Of a stretch of 22,572 nt of DNA, positions 7,188 to 16,700 are shown piece after piece; the first letter of the stretch is position 1, and each line of letters begins with the position of its first letter. Source of the DNA: Phycisphaerae bacterium (GTDB taxonomy: Bacteria > Planctomycetota > Phycisphaerae > UBA1845 > UTPLA1); the NCBI GenBank assembly GCA_016935885.1, contig JAFGQA010000277.1, positions 1 to 22,572 on the forward strand. The letters run 5' to 3'. The notes under the pieces were generated by a model, which was not told where the DNA came from, searched no databases, and saw only the letters and a program-made list of their open reading frames with translations. Made by a program: the position numbers and the translations under genes.

Positions 7188-7736
7188 GTGAGGAGAAAGC
7201 GACTGTCGTTCAAGTACGCCATATTGGGTTTGCTCGCGGATGGCCCGCGTCACGGGTATGAGCTGAGAGCCCTTTACGAAGCTCATTTGGTGCCGTCCGC
7301 CAAGCTGAACTTCGGCCAGGTCTACCCCGCGCTGGACCGGCTGCAACGGGATGGCTGGGTCGAGCACGATGTCGTCAGTCAGCAGGAACGACCCGACAAG
7401 AAGGTCTATTCCCTCACCGAGGAGGGGCAGAGCCAGCTACGAGCCTGGCTCGGTACACCCTCGGCGCTGAATCTGGAGGCTCGCAACGAGACGTTCCTGA
7501 AACTGATGTTGGCCAGGCGGCTGGCGCAGGTTGAGCCGCTGGAGGTCCTGAAGATCGAAAAGAGAGCCTGCTTCGCTCGGCTGCACGAAGTGACCCAGGC
7601 CAGAGCAAGGGCGAAGGAAGAGGGTGAATCGGTACAGGCGATCCTGCTCCTTGACTTGGCCTTCCTGCGACTTGAAGCATTCATGAAGTGGTTCGAGAAC
7701 TGTGATGAAGTACTACGACAGGAGGGACAGTCATGA
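7188..7736 (+). CDS. PadR-family transcriptional regulator
   Basis: The gene encodes a 182-residue regulator. The N-terminal winged-helix domain (about residues 8-85) carries the family hallmarks: KYAILGLLADGPRHGYELR at the start, FGQVYPALDRLQRDGWVE in the recognition region and KKVYSLTEEGQ before the linker. The C-terminal helical part (about 95-178) matches the PadR dimerisation region. The start is uncertain: GTG at 7188 has no good ribosome site, whereas a CTG at 7203 is preceded by GAGGAG at a 7-nt spacing, so initiation at a non-ATG codon is likely either way. Its stop overlaps the next ATG in ATGA, implying translational coupling to the ABC transporter, which it probably controls in response to a drug or membrane stress. 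Confidence 0.88.
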   Translation: MRRKRLSFKYAILGLLADGPRHGYELRALYEAHLVPSAKLNFGQVYPALDRLQRDGWVEHDVVSQQERPDKKVYSLTEEGQSQLRAWLGTPSALNLEARNETFLKLMLARRLAQVEPLEVLKIEKRACFARLHEVTQARARAKEEGESVQAILLLDLAFLRLEAFMKWFENCDEVLRQEGQS

Positions 7737-8482
7737 GCGATGAGAAGACTGTCGCCGTCGAGGCGTCCGGCTTGACGAGAATCTTCGGCGAGGGGGCCAC
7801 CAGGGTCGAAGCGCTCAGCGGCATTGACCTGCGAGTCAGCCGCGGTGAGTTCGTGGCCATCATGGGGGCCTCCGGATCCGGCAAGAGCACACTCCTACAC
7901 TTGCTCGGCGGGCTGGATGAACCCACCAGCGGATACGTGATGATGGACGGTCAAGACCTGAGCAGCATGAGTGACGACGAGATCACGCAGTTGCGGCGCC
8001 GCCACATTGGTTTCGTCTTTCAAGCGTTCAATCTCTTGCACGTTCTAACCGCGGGAGAGAACGTCGCGTTGCCGTTGATCATCGACGGCCGGAGCGAAGC
8101 CGAGGCAGACAAACAGGCCCGGGCGGTGCTGGGGCGGGTCGGGATCGCCAATAGGAAGGACCATTATCCGACCGAACTGGCCGGTGGTGAGCAACAGCGC
8201 GTGGCCCTGGCCCGCTCGCTGTGTGCCGATCCCGTCCTGCTACTGGCCGACGAGCCCACCGGCAACCTCGATAGCCGTAACAGCGAGCAGATCATCACCC
8301 TGCTGCGCAAGCTCGTCGATGAGCACGGCCAAACGGTCGTGATGGTGACGCACGACGCCGGTCACGCTGCCATGGCGGATCGCCTGATCACGCTGCGCGA
8401 CGGCCGAATCGAGGACGAGCAGACGTTGCCGCGAGGTCGATCACCAGATGCGGTCCTTCAGGAACTGGAGCCATCGACATGA
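7733..8482 (+). CDS. ABC transporter ATP-binding protein (MacB/LolD type)
   Basis: The gene encodes a 249-residue cytoplasmic ATPase that powers the permease encoded next. Motifs are complete: Walker A GASGSGKS (45-52), Q loop FVFQAFN (94-100), signature LAGGEQQR (149-156, a slight variant of LSGGQQQR), Walker B LLLADEP (169-175), D loop NLD and H loop at His207. The sequence resembles the LolD/MacB/FtsE-type ATPases of the mechanotransmission class, which do not pump substrate through the membrane themselves but drive periplasmic conformational change. It overlaps the regulator before it and the permease after it by 4 bp (ATGA), a tightly coupled operon. Confidence 0.95.
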   Translation: MSDEKTVAVEASGLTRIFGEGATRVEALSGIDLRVSRGEFVAIMGASGSGKSTLLHLLGGLDEPTSGYVMMDGQDLSSMSDDEITQLRRRHIGFVFQAFNLLHVLTAGENVALPLIIDGRSEAEADKQARAVLGRVGIANRKDHYPTELAGGEQQRVALARSLCADPVLLLADEPTGNLDSRNSEQIITLLRKLVDEHGQTVVMVTHDAGHAAMADRLITLRDGRIEDEQTLPRGRSPDAVLQELEPST

Positions 8483-11013
8483 TGCTGACGCGCTATATGT
8501 TCAGAGAAGTGCGCCGCCGGCCCGGACGGACCGTTCTCACACTGCTCGGGATCGTCATTGGCGTACAATCGCTGGTGGCCATTCCGCTGACGATTCAGAC
8601 CACTCGTCGGGCGCACCACGAGCTGTTTGAGGGTCTGACTGGCAAGGCCGCCCTCGAGGTGGTGCCCTGCGGGCAGGGTGGTTTTTCCGCTGATCTGGCA
8701 ACTCAGTTGGAAGCCCTGCCGGATGTTAGGGCCGCCGTACCTGTTATCCAGTCGACGGCGATGATCATAACCCGTTCGGGCGCGGTGCCGATGATGACCC
8801 TGGGCGTCGACACCCGACGCAACGACCAGACTTGTGACTATGTCCTCAGATCAGGCAGTCTGCCGGCGGATGATGGCCAAGCATTGCTGGAAGCCAGTTT
8901 TGCCCGATCGCAAAGAATCGACCTGGGCACAACAGTCCGGTTGCTGACACCTTCGGGCACAGCCGAATTGCAGGTCGCAGGGCTGCTCGAGCCTGTCGGG
9001 GCGGTGGTGGTGAATGGAGGTGCTGTCGCCATTATGCCGCTGACGACGGCGCAGCAGCTCTATCGGCTGGACGGCCAAGTCAACAATCTGAACCTAGTGC
9101 TGGCGGAGGGGGCTGACTCAGATCAGGTTGCGTTAGAGGTTTCCAAGTGTTTGCCGCCGGGATTGACCGTGCAGACGCCCGCGGCACGAGCTGCGCTGGC
9201 TCTGGAAGGTCTCGGTGGCACGGAGAAACTCCTGGCCGTGCTGAGCGTCGTGTCGTTGGTGGCCGGTGCGTTCGTGATCCTCAATTCCTTCTTGATGAGC
9301 ATTGGCGAGCGCAGACGGGCGCTGGCGATTCTGCGGTCATTGGGGGCGACGCGTAAGCAGGTTACCCGGCTGCTGTATTCCGAGGCTGCGGCGCTCGGCG
9401 TTGTCGGAACGGCAGTGGGCATCCCCGTGGGCTTGGCGGCGGCGTTCGTCATGACGCACCTAATGGCGCAGATGTCGGGCTCCGTCGTCCCGCAGCTTCA
9501 TCTGACGGCCGGCCCATTCGTGCTGGCGGGGGTATTGGGCCCCGGCGTAGCCTTGCTGGCGACGTACCTTCCTGCCAGAGCCGCGGGGCGTCGTTCGCCG
9601 CTGGCCGAGCTACGCGACCGGCCCGGGGCGAGCCCCGCACGCGACGCACGCGCGCGACGCTGGCCGAGCTTCATTGGATTCGGCTTGCTTGCCACCGTGG
9701 TAGTGAGCTTCACGGTGATCTTCGCTCGTTGGCTGCCGCACGAGACATATATTGTCTTGCTTCCCGTCACGTTGGTCGCACTGCTGGTGGGGGTCGTTTT
9801 GGTCATCCCCGTGGCACTGTCGCCGCTGTCGCGGCTGGTGGAACGGCTGCTGCGGCCGATTCTGGGAATCGAGGCGAGTCTGGCCATCCGTCAACTGCGG
9901 CGTCATCCCACGAGAACGGCGTTGGTGGTCGGTGTGCTGACGATTTCGGTCATGCTCTCGACCGGCTTCGGCAATGCCATGCTCAACGCGATCAGGGACA
10001 CACGAGCGTATGTGGCCCGCGTCATGACCGACGTGGATTTTCTCGTGACGCCCACCGCGTTCAGCCGGTCTGTACTTATGCCGGTCTCGATGCCGGAGGA
10101 GTATGCCGACCGCATCGGCGAGATCGAGGGTGTTCGCCGCGTGGGCAAGGGCAGGATTCTCTCATCGCAAGCCGCAGGCCACCGAGTCATGATCTTCCCC
10201 CGCTCTTGTAAGCCGGGTGAGGATCCCGGTCTTCTAATCGTGAACGGCGTCGAAGCCGAGGTGCAGCAAGGCCTGCGGCGCGGCGAGGTGGTACTGGGGA
10301 CCACGCTCGCGCAGCGCAGCGGTTTGGGGCGCGGCGATGAGATCTCGATCGAAACCCGAACGGGCCCTCGCTCCTTCACGATTGCGGGACTGGCGGTTGA
10401 TTACAGCAGCGGAGGTATGAGCGCCTTCATTGAGTGGGACCACGCCAAACGTCTCTTCAACATGGAGGGCGCTCAGTACCTGTACGTCGTGGCCGATCCG
10501 GAAGACAGGGCAGCCGTGGCCAAGCGCCTGCGCGCGTTCTGTGATGAGCACAGCCTCCAGATGCACTCCAGGGAGGGCTTCATTAGCACGGTCGATGAGA
10601 TGATGGCCGGTGTGCTCGGCTCCGCTTGGGTTCTCATGGCATTGGTGTTCGTGGTCGCTTCTCTGGGTATCACCAACTTCCTGACCATGAACGTGCTGGA
10701 ACAGACGCGCGAGCTGGGGATCCTCCGGGCGATAGCCATGAAGCGCCGGCAGGTTTATAGGATGATTCTGTCCGAGGCATGGGCGATGGGTGTGATCAGC
10801 GCGATCCCGGGTGTCCTGCTGGGCGTGCTCTTGGGCTACGCGGTGTCCCACTCGCACTACGCAATCGTCGGTGTGAAGGTCCCGTATGTGTTCGAGCCGG
10901 CGCTGATTGTGGGGTGCGTGGCGGTGGCCTTGGTTGTTGCCGTGCTGGCCTCCCTGCCGCCCGCGCGCCGGGCCGGCCGGCTTACGATCATTCGTGCGCT
11001 GCAATATGAATAG
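8479..11013 (+). CDS. FtsX-like ABC permease, two-module
   Basis: The gene encodes an 844-residue inner-membrane protein made of two FtsX/MacB-type halves. The first has a membrane span at about 18-38, a periplasmic domain at about 45-245 and spans at about 251-275, 302-327 and 345-366. Linker spans lie at about 399-417 and 424-447. The second half has a span at about 478-498, a periplasmic domain at about 505-710 and three C-terminal spans (about 713-737, 768-791, 808-828). GERRRALAILRSLGATRKQV and its counterpart TRELGILRAIAMKRRQV mark the ATPase-coupling loops. The architecture matches large two-module permeases of macrolide/lipoprotein-type exporters or antimicrobial-peptide efflux pumps. 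No separate MacA-type adaptor is encoded beside it. The substrate is unknown. Confidence 0.92.
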   Translation: MMLTRYMFREVRRRPGRTVLTLLGIVIGVQSLVAIPLTIQTTRRAHHELFEGLTGKAALEVVPCGQGGFSADLATQLEALPDVRAAVPVIQSTAMIITRSGAVPMMTLGVDTRRNDQTCDYVLRSGSLPADDGQALLEASFARSQRIDLGTTVRLLTPSGTAELQVAGLLEPVGAVVVNGGAVAIMPLTTAQQLYRLDGQVNNLNLVLAEGADSDQVALEVSKCLPPGLTVQTPAARAALALEGLGGTEKLLAVLSVVSLVAGAFVILNSFLMSIGERRRALAILRSLGATRKQVTRLLYSEAAALGVVGTAVGIPVGLAAAFVMTHLMAQMSGSVVPQLHLTAGPFVLAGVLGPGVALLATYLPARAAGRRSPLAELRDRPGASPARDARARRWPSFIGFGLLATVVVSFTVIFARWLPHETYIVLLPVTLVALLVGVVLVIPVALSPLSRLVERLLRPILGIEASLAIRQLRRHPTRTALVVGVLTISVMLSTGFGNAMLNAIRDTRAYVARVMTDVDFLVTPTAFSRSVLMPVSMPEEYADRIGEIEGVRRVGKGRILSSQAAGHRVMIFPRSCKPGEDPGLLIVNGVEAEVQQGLRRGEVVLGTTLAQRSGLGRGDEISIETRTGPRSFTIAGLAVDYSSGGMSAFIEWDHAKRLFNMEGAQYLYVVADPEDRAAVAKRLRAFCDEHSLQMHSREGFISTVDEMMAGVLGSAWVLMALVFVVASLGITNFLTMNVLEQTRELGILRAIAMKRRQVYRMILSEAWAMGVISAIPGVLLGVLLGYAVSHSHYAIVGVKVPYVFEPALIVGCVAVALVVAVLASLPPARRAGRLTIIRALQYE

Positions 11014-11117
11014 ACCATGGCCCGTATTTGTCCTTTGGGAGATTACACCGAAGGTCAACTGGAAACACGAAGCCTCTTAAGAGCTGTGAGACAGTCAAAC
11101 CATCGAGGAGGAATCAC

Positions 11118-12134
11118 ATGAACAGAAAAACGGTCACGTTCGCAGTGCTTGTGTTGGCGAGAGCCCTCGCGCGAGTCGAGGCGGAAGAGCTAGGCACAGA
11201 GTCGCGGATGAAAGATATGCGGCTCATCGAAGGCGGCACGTTCCAAATGGGTGACGTCTTCGACGAAGGCGTACGGTTTGCCACGCCGGTCCATGACGTA
11301 ACCGTATCGAGTTTCTATCTGAACGAGTACGAGACCACGGTTGAGGAGTTCGCAGCCTTCGTCAAGGAAACCTCGTACGTGACATCCGCGGAGAGAGAGT
11401 CCAAAGACGCGGAGGGACGCGCGGAAGATAAATACAACGCAATGCTGTCTTCTCGTGGTGCGCATGTGATGGACCCAGCGGCAGATCGCATGTCCTGGGT
11501 GGCCGAGGCGAATTGGAGGAATCCTCAATTCGAGCAAAGCCCAAAGGATCCGGTCGTTTGTGTGTCGTGGAGAGATGCGGTGAGCTACTGCAATTGGCTG
11601 AGCAGAAAAGCGGACCTGCCCGTCGCCTATGATGTGGCGACGGGCAACCTACTGGACGCTCAGGAGCAGCCTTCGACGGACGTGACGAAGGTGAGAGGGT
11701 ATCGATTGCCAACTGAGGCTGAGTGGGAGTATGCCGCGCGGGAGCGGGGAAGGAAGATCAGGTTCGGCAACGGGCAGAACGTCGCAAGGTTCGGCGAGAT
11801 GAATTTCAATGCGGCCAAGGGCGAGTTCACGTTTGCGGAGAAGGGGGAGTTCCGCAAGAAGACGACACCGGTCGGCGGCTTCAGGCCCAATAGCCTGGGG
11901 CTGCACGATATGAGCGGAAACGTGTGGGAGTGGTGCAGCGACTTTCTGGGCCGGTATGCCACACAGTCGCAGACCAACCCATATCAGCAGAAGGGCATGA
12001 TGGGCCCGCGACGTGCCGCCCGGGATGGGCCTTGGGCCGGGGATGCGAGCTGGGCTCGCGCGTCCGCGCGTATCGGATGGGTCGCGGACGATCGATGTAA
12101 CATGATCGGGTTCCGCATCGCGAGATCGAAATGA
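11118..12134 (+). CDS. SUMF1/FGE-fold secreted protein
   Basis: The gene encodes a 338-residue protein with an N-terminal signal peptide (about 1-22). The SUMF1 (formylglycine-generating-enzyme-like) domain fills about residues 33-336: IEGGTFQMGD, HDVTVSSFYLNEYETT, the WRDAVSYCNWL segment, GYRLPTEAEWEYAAR, LHDMSGNVWEWCSD and a terminal GFRIA. True formylglycine generators carry a cysteine pair in the penultimate segment. Here that segment reads ARDGPW...ARASARIGW with no such pair, so sulfatase maturation is unlikely, and a structural, binding or other SUMF1-fold role is more probable. ATG at 11118 is chosen because GAGGAGG lies 5-6 nt upstream and a signal peptide follows; the ORF is open from 11028. 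It lies 104 nt after the permease. Confidence 0.88.
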   Translation: MNRKTVTFAVLVLARALARVEAEELGTESRMKDMRLIEGGTFQMGDVFDEGVRFATPVHDVTVSSFYLNEYETTVEEFAAFVKETSYVTSAERESKDAEGRAEDKYNAMLSSRGAHVMDPAADRMSWVAEANWRNPQFEQSPKDPVVCVSWRDAVSYCNWLSRKADLPVAYDVATGNLLDAQEQPSTDVTKVRGYRLPTEAEWEYAARERGRKIRFGNGQNVARFGEMNFNAAKGEFTFAEKGEFRKKTTPVGGFRPNSLGLHDMSGNVWEWCSDFLGRYATQSQTNPYQQKGMMGPRRAARDGPWAGDASWARASARIGWVADDRCNMIGFRIARSK

Positions 12135-12207
12135 CGGCTCGTGAAACAAGAAGGCGAATGCACGCGCCATAGACGTCCGCTGGAGGAGGCGGACCTGACC
12201 GACGATT

Positions 12208-12837
12208 ATGATGCAAACTGAAACAGTCTTCAAGATTGCCTTTGGCGTTTGGGTTGTTCTGTTCTTTATCATCCCGATCGGGTACGCCCAACGCAAAGCT
12301 ATGCTGGAGCATGGTTCGCGCTTTGCCCAGGCTGCCAATGAATACCCGCCACTTCTGTGGGTCCGGGTCTTGGTGGGGATCCCGCTCTGGGTTTTCTTGA
12401 TTGACTGGTTGCTCTCCGCGCATTGGTTTCCATGGGCATCGGTGTCGCTGCCGGTGTGGGCGCGCTGGAGTGGCGTCGGTTTCGGAGGAGTAGTGGCAGG
12501 TCTGATGACGTGGACAATGCTTGCGCTGGGTAGCAACTACCGGGGGGCGATGGGGCTACATCCGAACCACAGGCTCGTCACACACGGACCTTACCGGTTC
12601 GTGCGACATCCGATGAACACGGTTTTCCCTTTGGTATCGATCGTCCTGTTCCTGATGTCGGCCAATTGGGTCATCGGCGCAGTAGCGCTGATCCTCATCG
12701 GAACCATAGGCATCGTACGCGCGCCGGTCGAAGAACGACAACTGACCGAGAGGTTCGGCGAGGAGTATCGCGCGTACATGCAACGAACCGGACGCTTCTT
12801 TCCGCGCCTTCGGCGGCGACGCGGCGGCCCGTCGTGA
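12208..12837 (+). CDS. Isoprenylcysteine/phospholipid methyltransferase-like membrane protein
   Basis: The gene encodes a 209-residue polytopic protein with spans at about 9-27, 48-69, 86-108 and 136-170. The signature HGPYRFVRHPMN (126-137) followed by EERQLTERFGEEYRAYMQRTGRFFP is the C-terminal S-adenosylmethionine-binding region of the ICMT/PEMT-type methyltransferase family. The acceptor substrate cannot be read from the sequence: lipid, prenylated or small-molecule methyl acceptors are all possible. No strong ribosome site is close to the start at 12208 (a GGAGGAGG lies about 20 nt upstream), and a second ATG follows immediately. A second member of the family is encoded 65 nt downstream. 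Confidence 0.8.
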   Translation: MMQTETVFKIAFGVWVVLFFIIPIGYAQRKAMLEHGSRFAQAANEYPPLLWVRVLVGIPLWVFLIDWLLSAHWFPWASVSLPVWARWSGVGFGGVVAGLMTWTMLALGSNYRGAMGLHPNHRLVTHGPYRFVRHPMNTVFPLVSIVLFLMSANWVIGAVALILIGTIGIVRAPVEERQLTERFGEEYRAYMQRTGRFFPRLRRRRGGPS

Positions 12838-12902
12838 AGGACGGACATGGATCGCACGGGCCGGTCCCTATATGCCGGCGAGATGGCATGGAAAAGGACG
12901 AA

Positions 12903-13604
12903 ATGCGAGTAGGCAATACACCAGCAGGAACCCAGGTAGCCCGCGCTGGTGCGCGTTTTCTTTTCTCGCTGGGAGTGTGGGGCGGTCTGCTCTTCTGGGC
13001 AGCCGGCACGCTCACGTGGACGCGGGCATGGGTTCACCTCGGCCTCTGGATCGCGACGCTTGTTACGAACTTCGCGATCATCTTGTGGAAGAACCCTGCC
13101 GGGCTCGCCACGCGGATGAAGAGGCCGCAGATTGGCGAGAAGTTCGACAAGGTGATTGTGTCTTGTTTGCTCCCCGCCACGCTTGCGATCCCGGTCCTGG
13201 CCGGACTGGACGCCGTTCGCTACCAGTGGGCGCTGCTTCCACTCTGGCCCGTGAGTCTCGGCGCCGTCCTGCACATTGCGGGAGACGCCTTCATTCTCTG
13301 GTCGATGATCGTCAACCCGTACCTCGAAGGAGGTGTTCGAATTCAAAGTGAGTGCGGCCACCGAGTCATCACAACCGGGCCGTACGCCTTCGTTCGGCAT
13401 CCCATGTATGTTGGCTTCATCCTGGTACTTGCTGGGATACCACTTGTCCTGGGATCGAGTTGGACGTTCCTCCCGGTGGGTATCGTGGCGCTGTTGTTGG
13501 TCGTCCGGACGGTCTTCGAGGACCGAATGCTGCGGGAGGAGTTGCCAGGATACGAGGATTACACACAGAAGACGCGCCGCCGCCTTCTGCCTGGAATCTG
13601 GTGA
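12903..13604 (+). CDS. Second ICMT-like membrane methyltransferase
   Basis: The gene encodes a 233-residue polytopic protein. About five or six spans lie at 16-36, 43-62, 84-102, 112-137, 170-185 and 188-204. TTGPYAFVRHPMYVGF (157-172) and the later ED-x3-REELPGYEDYTQKTRRRLLPGIW complete the family signature. It is a clear homologue of the upstream gene in this region but has a longer N-terminal part, so the two are more likely ancient paralogues than a recent duplication. The ATG at 12903 has AAAAGGA 6 nt upstream; the ATG at 12888 lacks one. Substrate unknown. Confidence 0.8.
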   Translation: MRVGNTPAGTQVARAGARFLFSLGVWGGLLFWAAGTLTWTRAWVHLGLWIATLVTNFAIILWKNPAGLATRMKRPQIGEKFDKVIVSCLLPATLAIPVLAGLDAVRYQWALLPLWPVSLGAVLHIAGDAFILWSMIVNPYLEGGVRIQSECGHRVITTGPYAFVRHPMYVGFILVLAGIPLVLGSSWTFLPVGIVALLLVVRTVFEDRMLREELPGYEDYTQKTRRRLLPGIW

Positions 13605-13750
13605 TGATCTGCCAGTGGAATATACATGCCGATTAACCGTGGCCAAGACTTCAATGCGCGGATGGCTCGTCTTCGCCGAAGCAGTACTGGAAGCTCGGAA
13701 GCCTCGAAGAAGACGCTGCATCTGACCTGTGCGGAGTTACGGCGTGCCCT

Positions 13751-16700
13751 ATGAATACGCTGAGGCAGCTCGCCAATAGACTGCGCGACTGGTTGCAGAG
13801 CCGGTATGTGCCGTGGCAGATGGCCGCGCTGGCGATCTTACTCTGCGTGCCGTCGCTCTGGCTGGGCCGGTTGCTGGACGATGACATTCATCGGCTCGCG
13901 CTGACGCGGCCGGACCTCCCGACGCTGTCTCGTTCACCGGCTGAACTGTTCGTGTTCATCGAGGGCGATGCGGCGACGAATCGGCTGGCCAGGGCCATGG
14001 GCATGCTGCCGTGGTGGGCCGAGGAGGAGTTGCGTCTCGCGTTCTATCGACCATTGACGGGCCTGACCCACTGGCTCGACTACCAGCTCTGGCCCGAGCT
14101 GCCGTCGCTGATGCACCTGCACTCGCTTGTATGGCTGGGTGCTGTCGTCACGGCGGCCGCGTTTCTCTATCGACGCCTGCTCGGCGTTACGTGGGTGGCC
14201 GGGCTGGCGGCTTTGTTTTTTGCAGTCGATGACGCGCACGGTCTGCCCGCCGTCTGGATCGCCAATCGCAACGCACTGATCGGCGTGTTCTTCGGTCTGC
14301 TGACCTTGATCGCGCATGACCGTTGGCGCCGGGACGGCTGGTGGATGGGCGCCGTCCTCGCCCCACTGGCGTTTCTGCTCGGCCTGTTGGCGAAAGAGAG
14401 CACACTGTCAATCGGGGCTTATCTATTCGCATATGCCCTCTTTCTGGATCGAAGCGCGTGGACTCGTCGCTTCACATCGCTTGTACCGTGTGCGCTAGTC
14501 GGCGCCGGCTGGTGGGTGACTTACAAGCAGCTTGGCTATGGCGCCGCTGGGTCGTTGTGGTATGTTGACCCCGGTGCGAATCCCGTGCGGTTCGCACAGG
14601 CGGTAGCAGATCGGGCGCCGAACCTTCTCGCCTGGCAGTGGCTTGTGCCTTCTGATCCGAAATGGACGTTGTCGCCGGAGGCCGCCCACACCCTGTGGCT
14701 CGCGGCGATGGGGGTCCTGGTGATCATCGCGGCGGCGCTCGTCCCGCTGTTGAGGCGTGATCGTCTTGCCCGCTTCTGGGCGTTGGGAATGCTCCTCTCC
14801 GTGTTGCCGGCGTGCACGGCGTATCCGTCCGACCGGTTGCTGTTTTTTGTCGGCATCGGCGGAATGGGGCTACTTGCACAACTCGTCGCCGCGGCTCTGC
14901 AGAATGTGGATTTCGCGCCGATGCTGGCATGGCGACGCATGCCGGCACGCGCGCTGTGCGTCGCCTTGGTCTTCATCCACCTGGTGATGGCTCCATGGCA
15001 CCTGGCGCGGGCATCGGGGTCCTTCAAGGGATTCGGGCGCTCAATCGCCCGCGTGGCCGCCAGCTTGCCGTCGGACCCGGCGGCGCGCTTCCAGACGGTC
15101 CTCATCGTCAGTTCACCGACCTGGGCCTCGTTCGCGTACGGCGCCCTGACTCGGTGGGTGCACGACGAGCCGTATCTCAACCCCACGCTCGTGCTCGGCT
15201 CGGGCAGCCACCCCATCGAGATTGAACGAACGGACCAGCGGACCTTGCTGGTCCGCCCGCACGGCGGGTTCTTCGCGCCACTGGGGAATCCCAGTGGGGA
15301 TTGCGAGATGGCTCAGCTTCTGTTTCATCAGCAGCGGGCAATCCTGACACTCGACGGACTCTACCGTGACAACGCTCCGATCGAGATCGGCCGGGAGGTT
15401 CAGTCGGTCGGCGTGTCGATCGAGGTCACGGCGATCACGGATGACGGACGCCCCGCCGAGGCCGCCTTCCACTTTCTCATGGAACTGGAGACCCCGTTCT
15501 TTCGCTGGCTACAATGGGGTGACGGGGAGTACGTGCCCTTCAACGTGCCCGCTGTGGGGCAGACCGTGACGCTGCCGGCGGCGACGGTCCTGCCCTGGCC
15601 CCGGGTGGCTGAATGCGGATGGCATTACGAGAACGGATGCGTGCAAGTGAAACCGCCGGTAACGCACAGAACCGCAGATGTGAAGGAAGACCTGCTGATT
15701 ACGAATGCTCGGCTGATCGACGGCACCGGTGCACCACACCGGACGCCTTGTGCGATCAGGATACACGCGGGACGGATCGCCGAGATCAAGCGGGAGCTTC
15801 CGGCCGGAGATGAGTCCCTGCTTGACGTCGGCGGCGCTACTGTCCTGCCGGGCTTGATCGATCCCCACGTCCACCTGCAGGCAGTCCCGGGGTCAACCTT
15901 TCGCATGGACGACGAGGATCGGATCTGGCAGGCACGTCTGCATCACCTGAGAGCCTACCTGGCCTGTGGCGTGACCACGGTGTTGGACGCATCCATCTCC
16001 GCACCAGTGTTGCGCCAGATCAGATCGCATCTCGATTCCGGAGGCGTTGGACCCCGCTTCCTGGCGCTGGCACCGACCTTCTACCCCCCCGACGGATACC
16101 TTGATCACAACTACCTCACCGATGCCTGGGGGCCGATGTGGAGGCCGGCCGGCACAGCCCAGGACGTGAGCGCCATCTTCGACGAGTACGAGGGCATCTC
16201 CGATATTATTGGTGTCAAGGTCATGATCGAGTATGGATTCAGTCTCTTCTACGACTGGCCGATTCTCGCGCCCGATATACGCGGCCTCATAATGCGAGAG
16301 GCGGCCGCGCGGAGCCTGCCCATCTTCGCTCACAGCATCCAGCAGAGAGCACACGCCATCGCCCTGGAGATGCAGCCTCGTGCACTGATGCACTCGGGTT
16401 TACTCGACGGGGACCCGCCGGTGGAATTGATGGAGCGGATGAAGGCTGGCGGAACCTACATGGTGACGACGCTGTCGGGCCTGTTCGACTGCCTGCTGGA
16501 GCGCAGGTCATTCGTGCGGGGCATCGATGATTCGCTGATCCTGTCGACCGTGCCGAAGGAGCAGGTCGATACGGTGCGGGATCCGAGGGCGTGGCGGTAC
16601 ACGTACCGACACATGTTGCACGCGACCGCGCCGAGATGGCTGCCGGCCAGCTTGGCAACGGTGGCAAGCTGGTTCGTCGCGCCCGCATTCCTCGAGATCC

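Noticed and set aside
6785..7261. 158-residue plus-strand ORF
   Set aside because: Composition (Arg/Pro/Ser-rich) looks random, it overlaps the PadR promoter and start, and no domain is recognisable.
11028..11117. Upstream extension of the SUMF1 gene
   Set aside because: The GAGGAGG ribosome site lies inside it and the signal peptide begins at 11118.
12666..12902. Upstream extension of the second methyltransferase
   Set aside because: It overlaps the preceding gene in another frame and has Arg/Thr-rich shadow sequence; homology begins after 12903.
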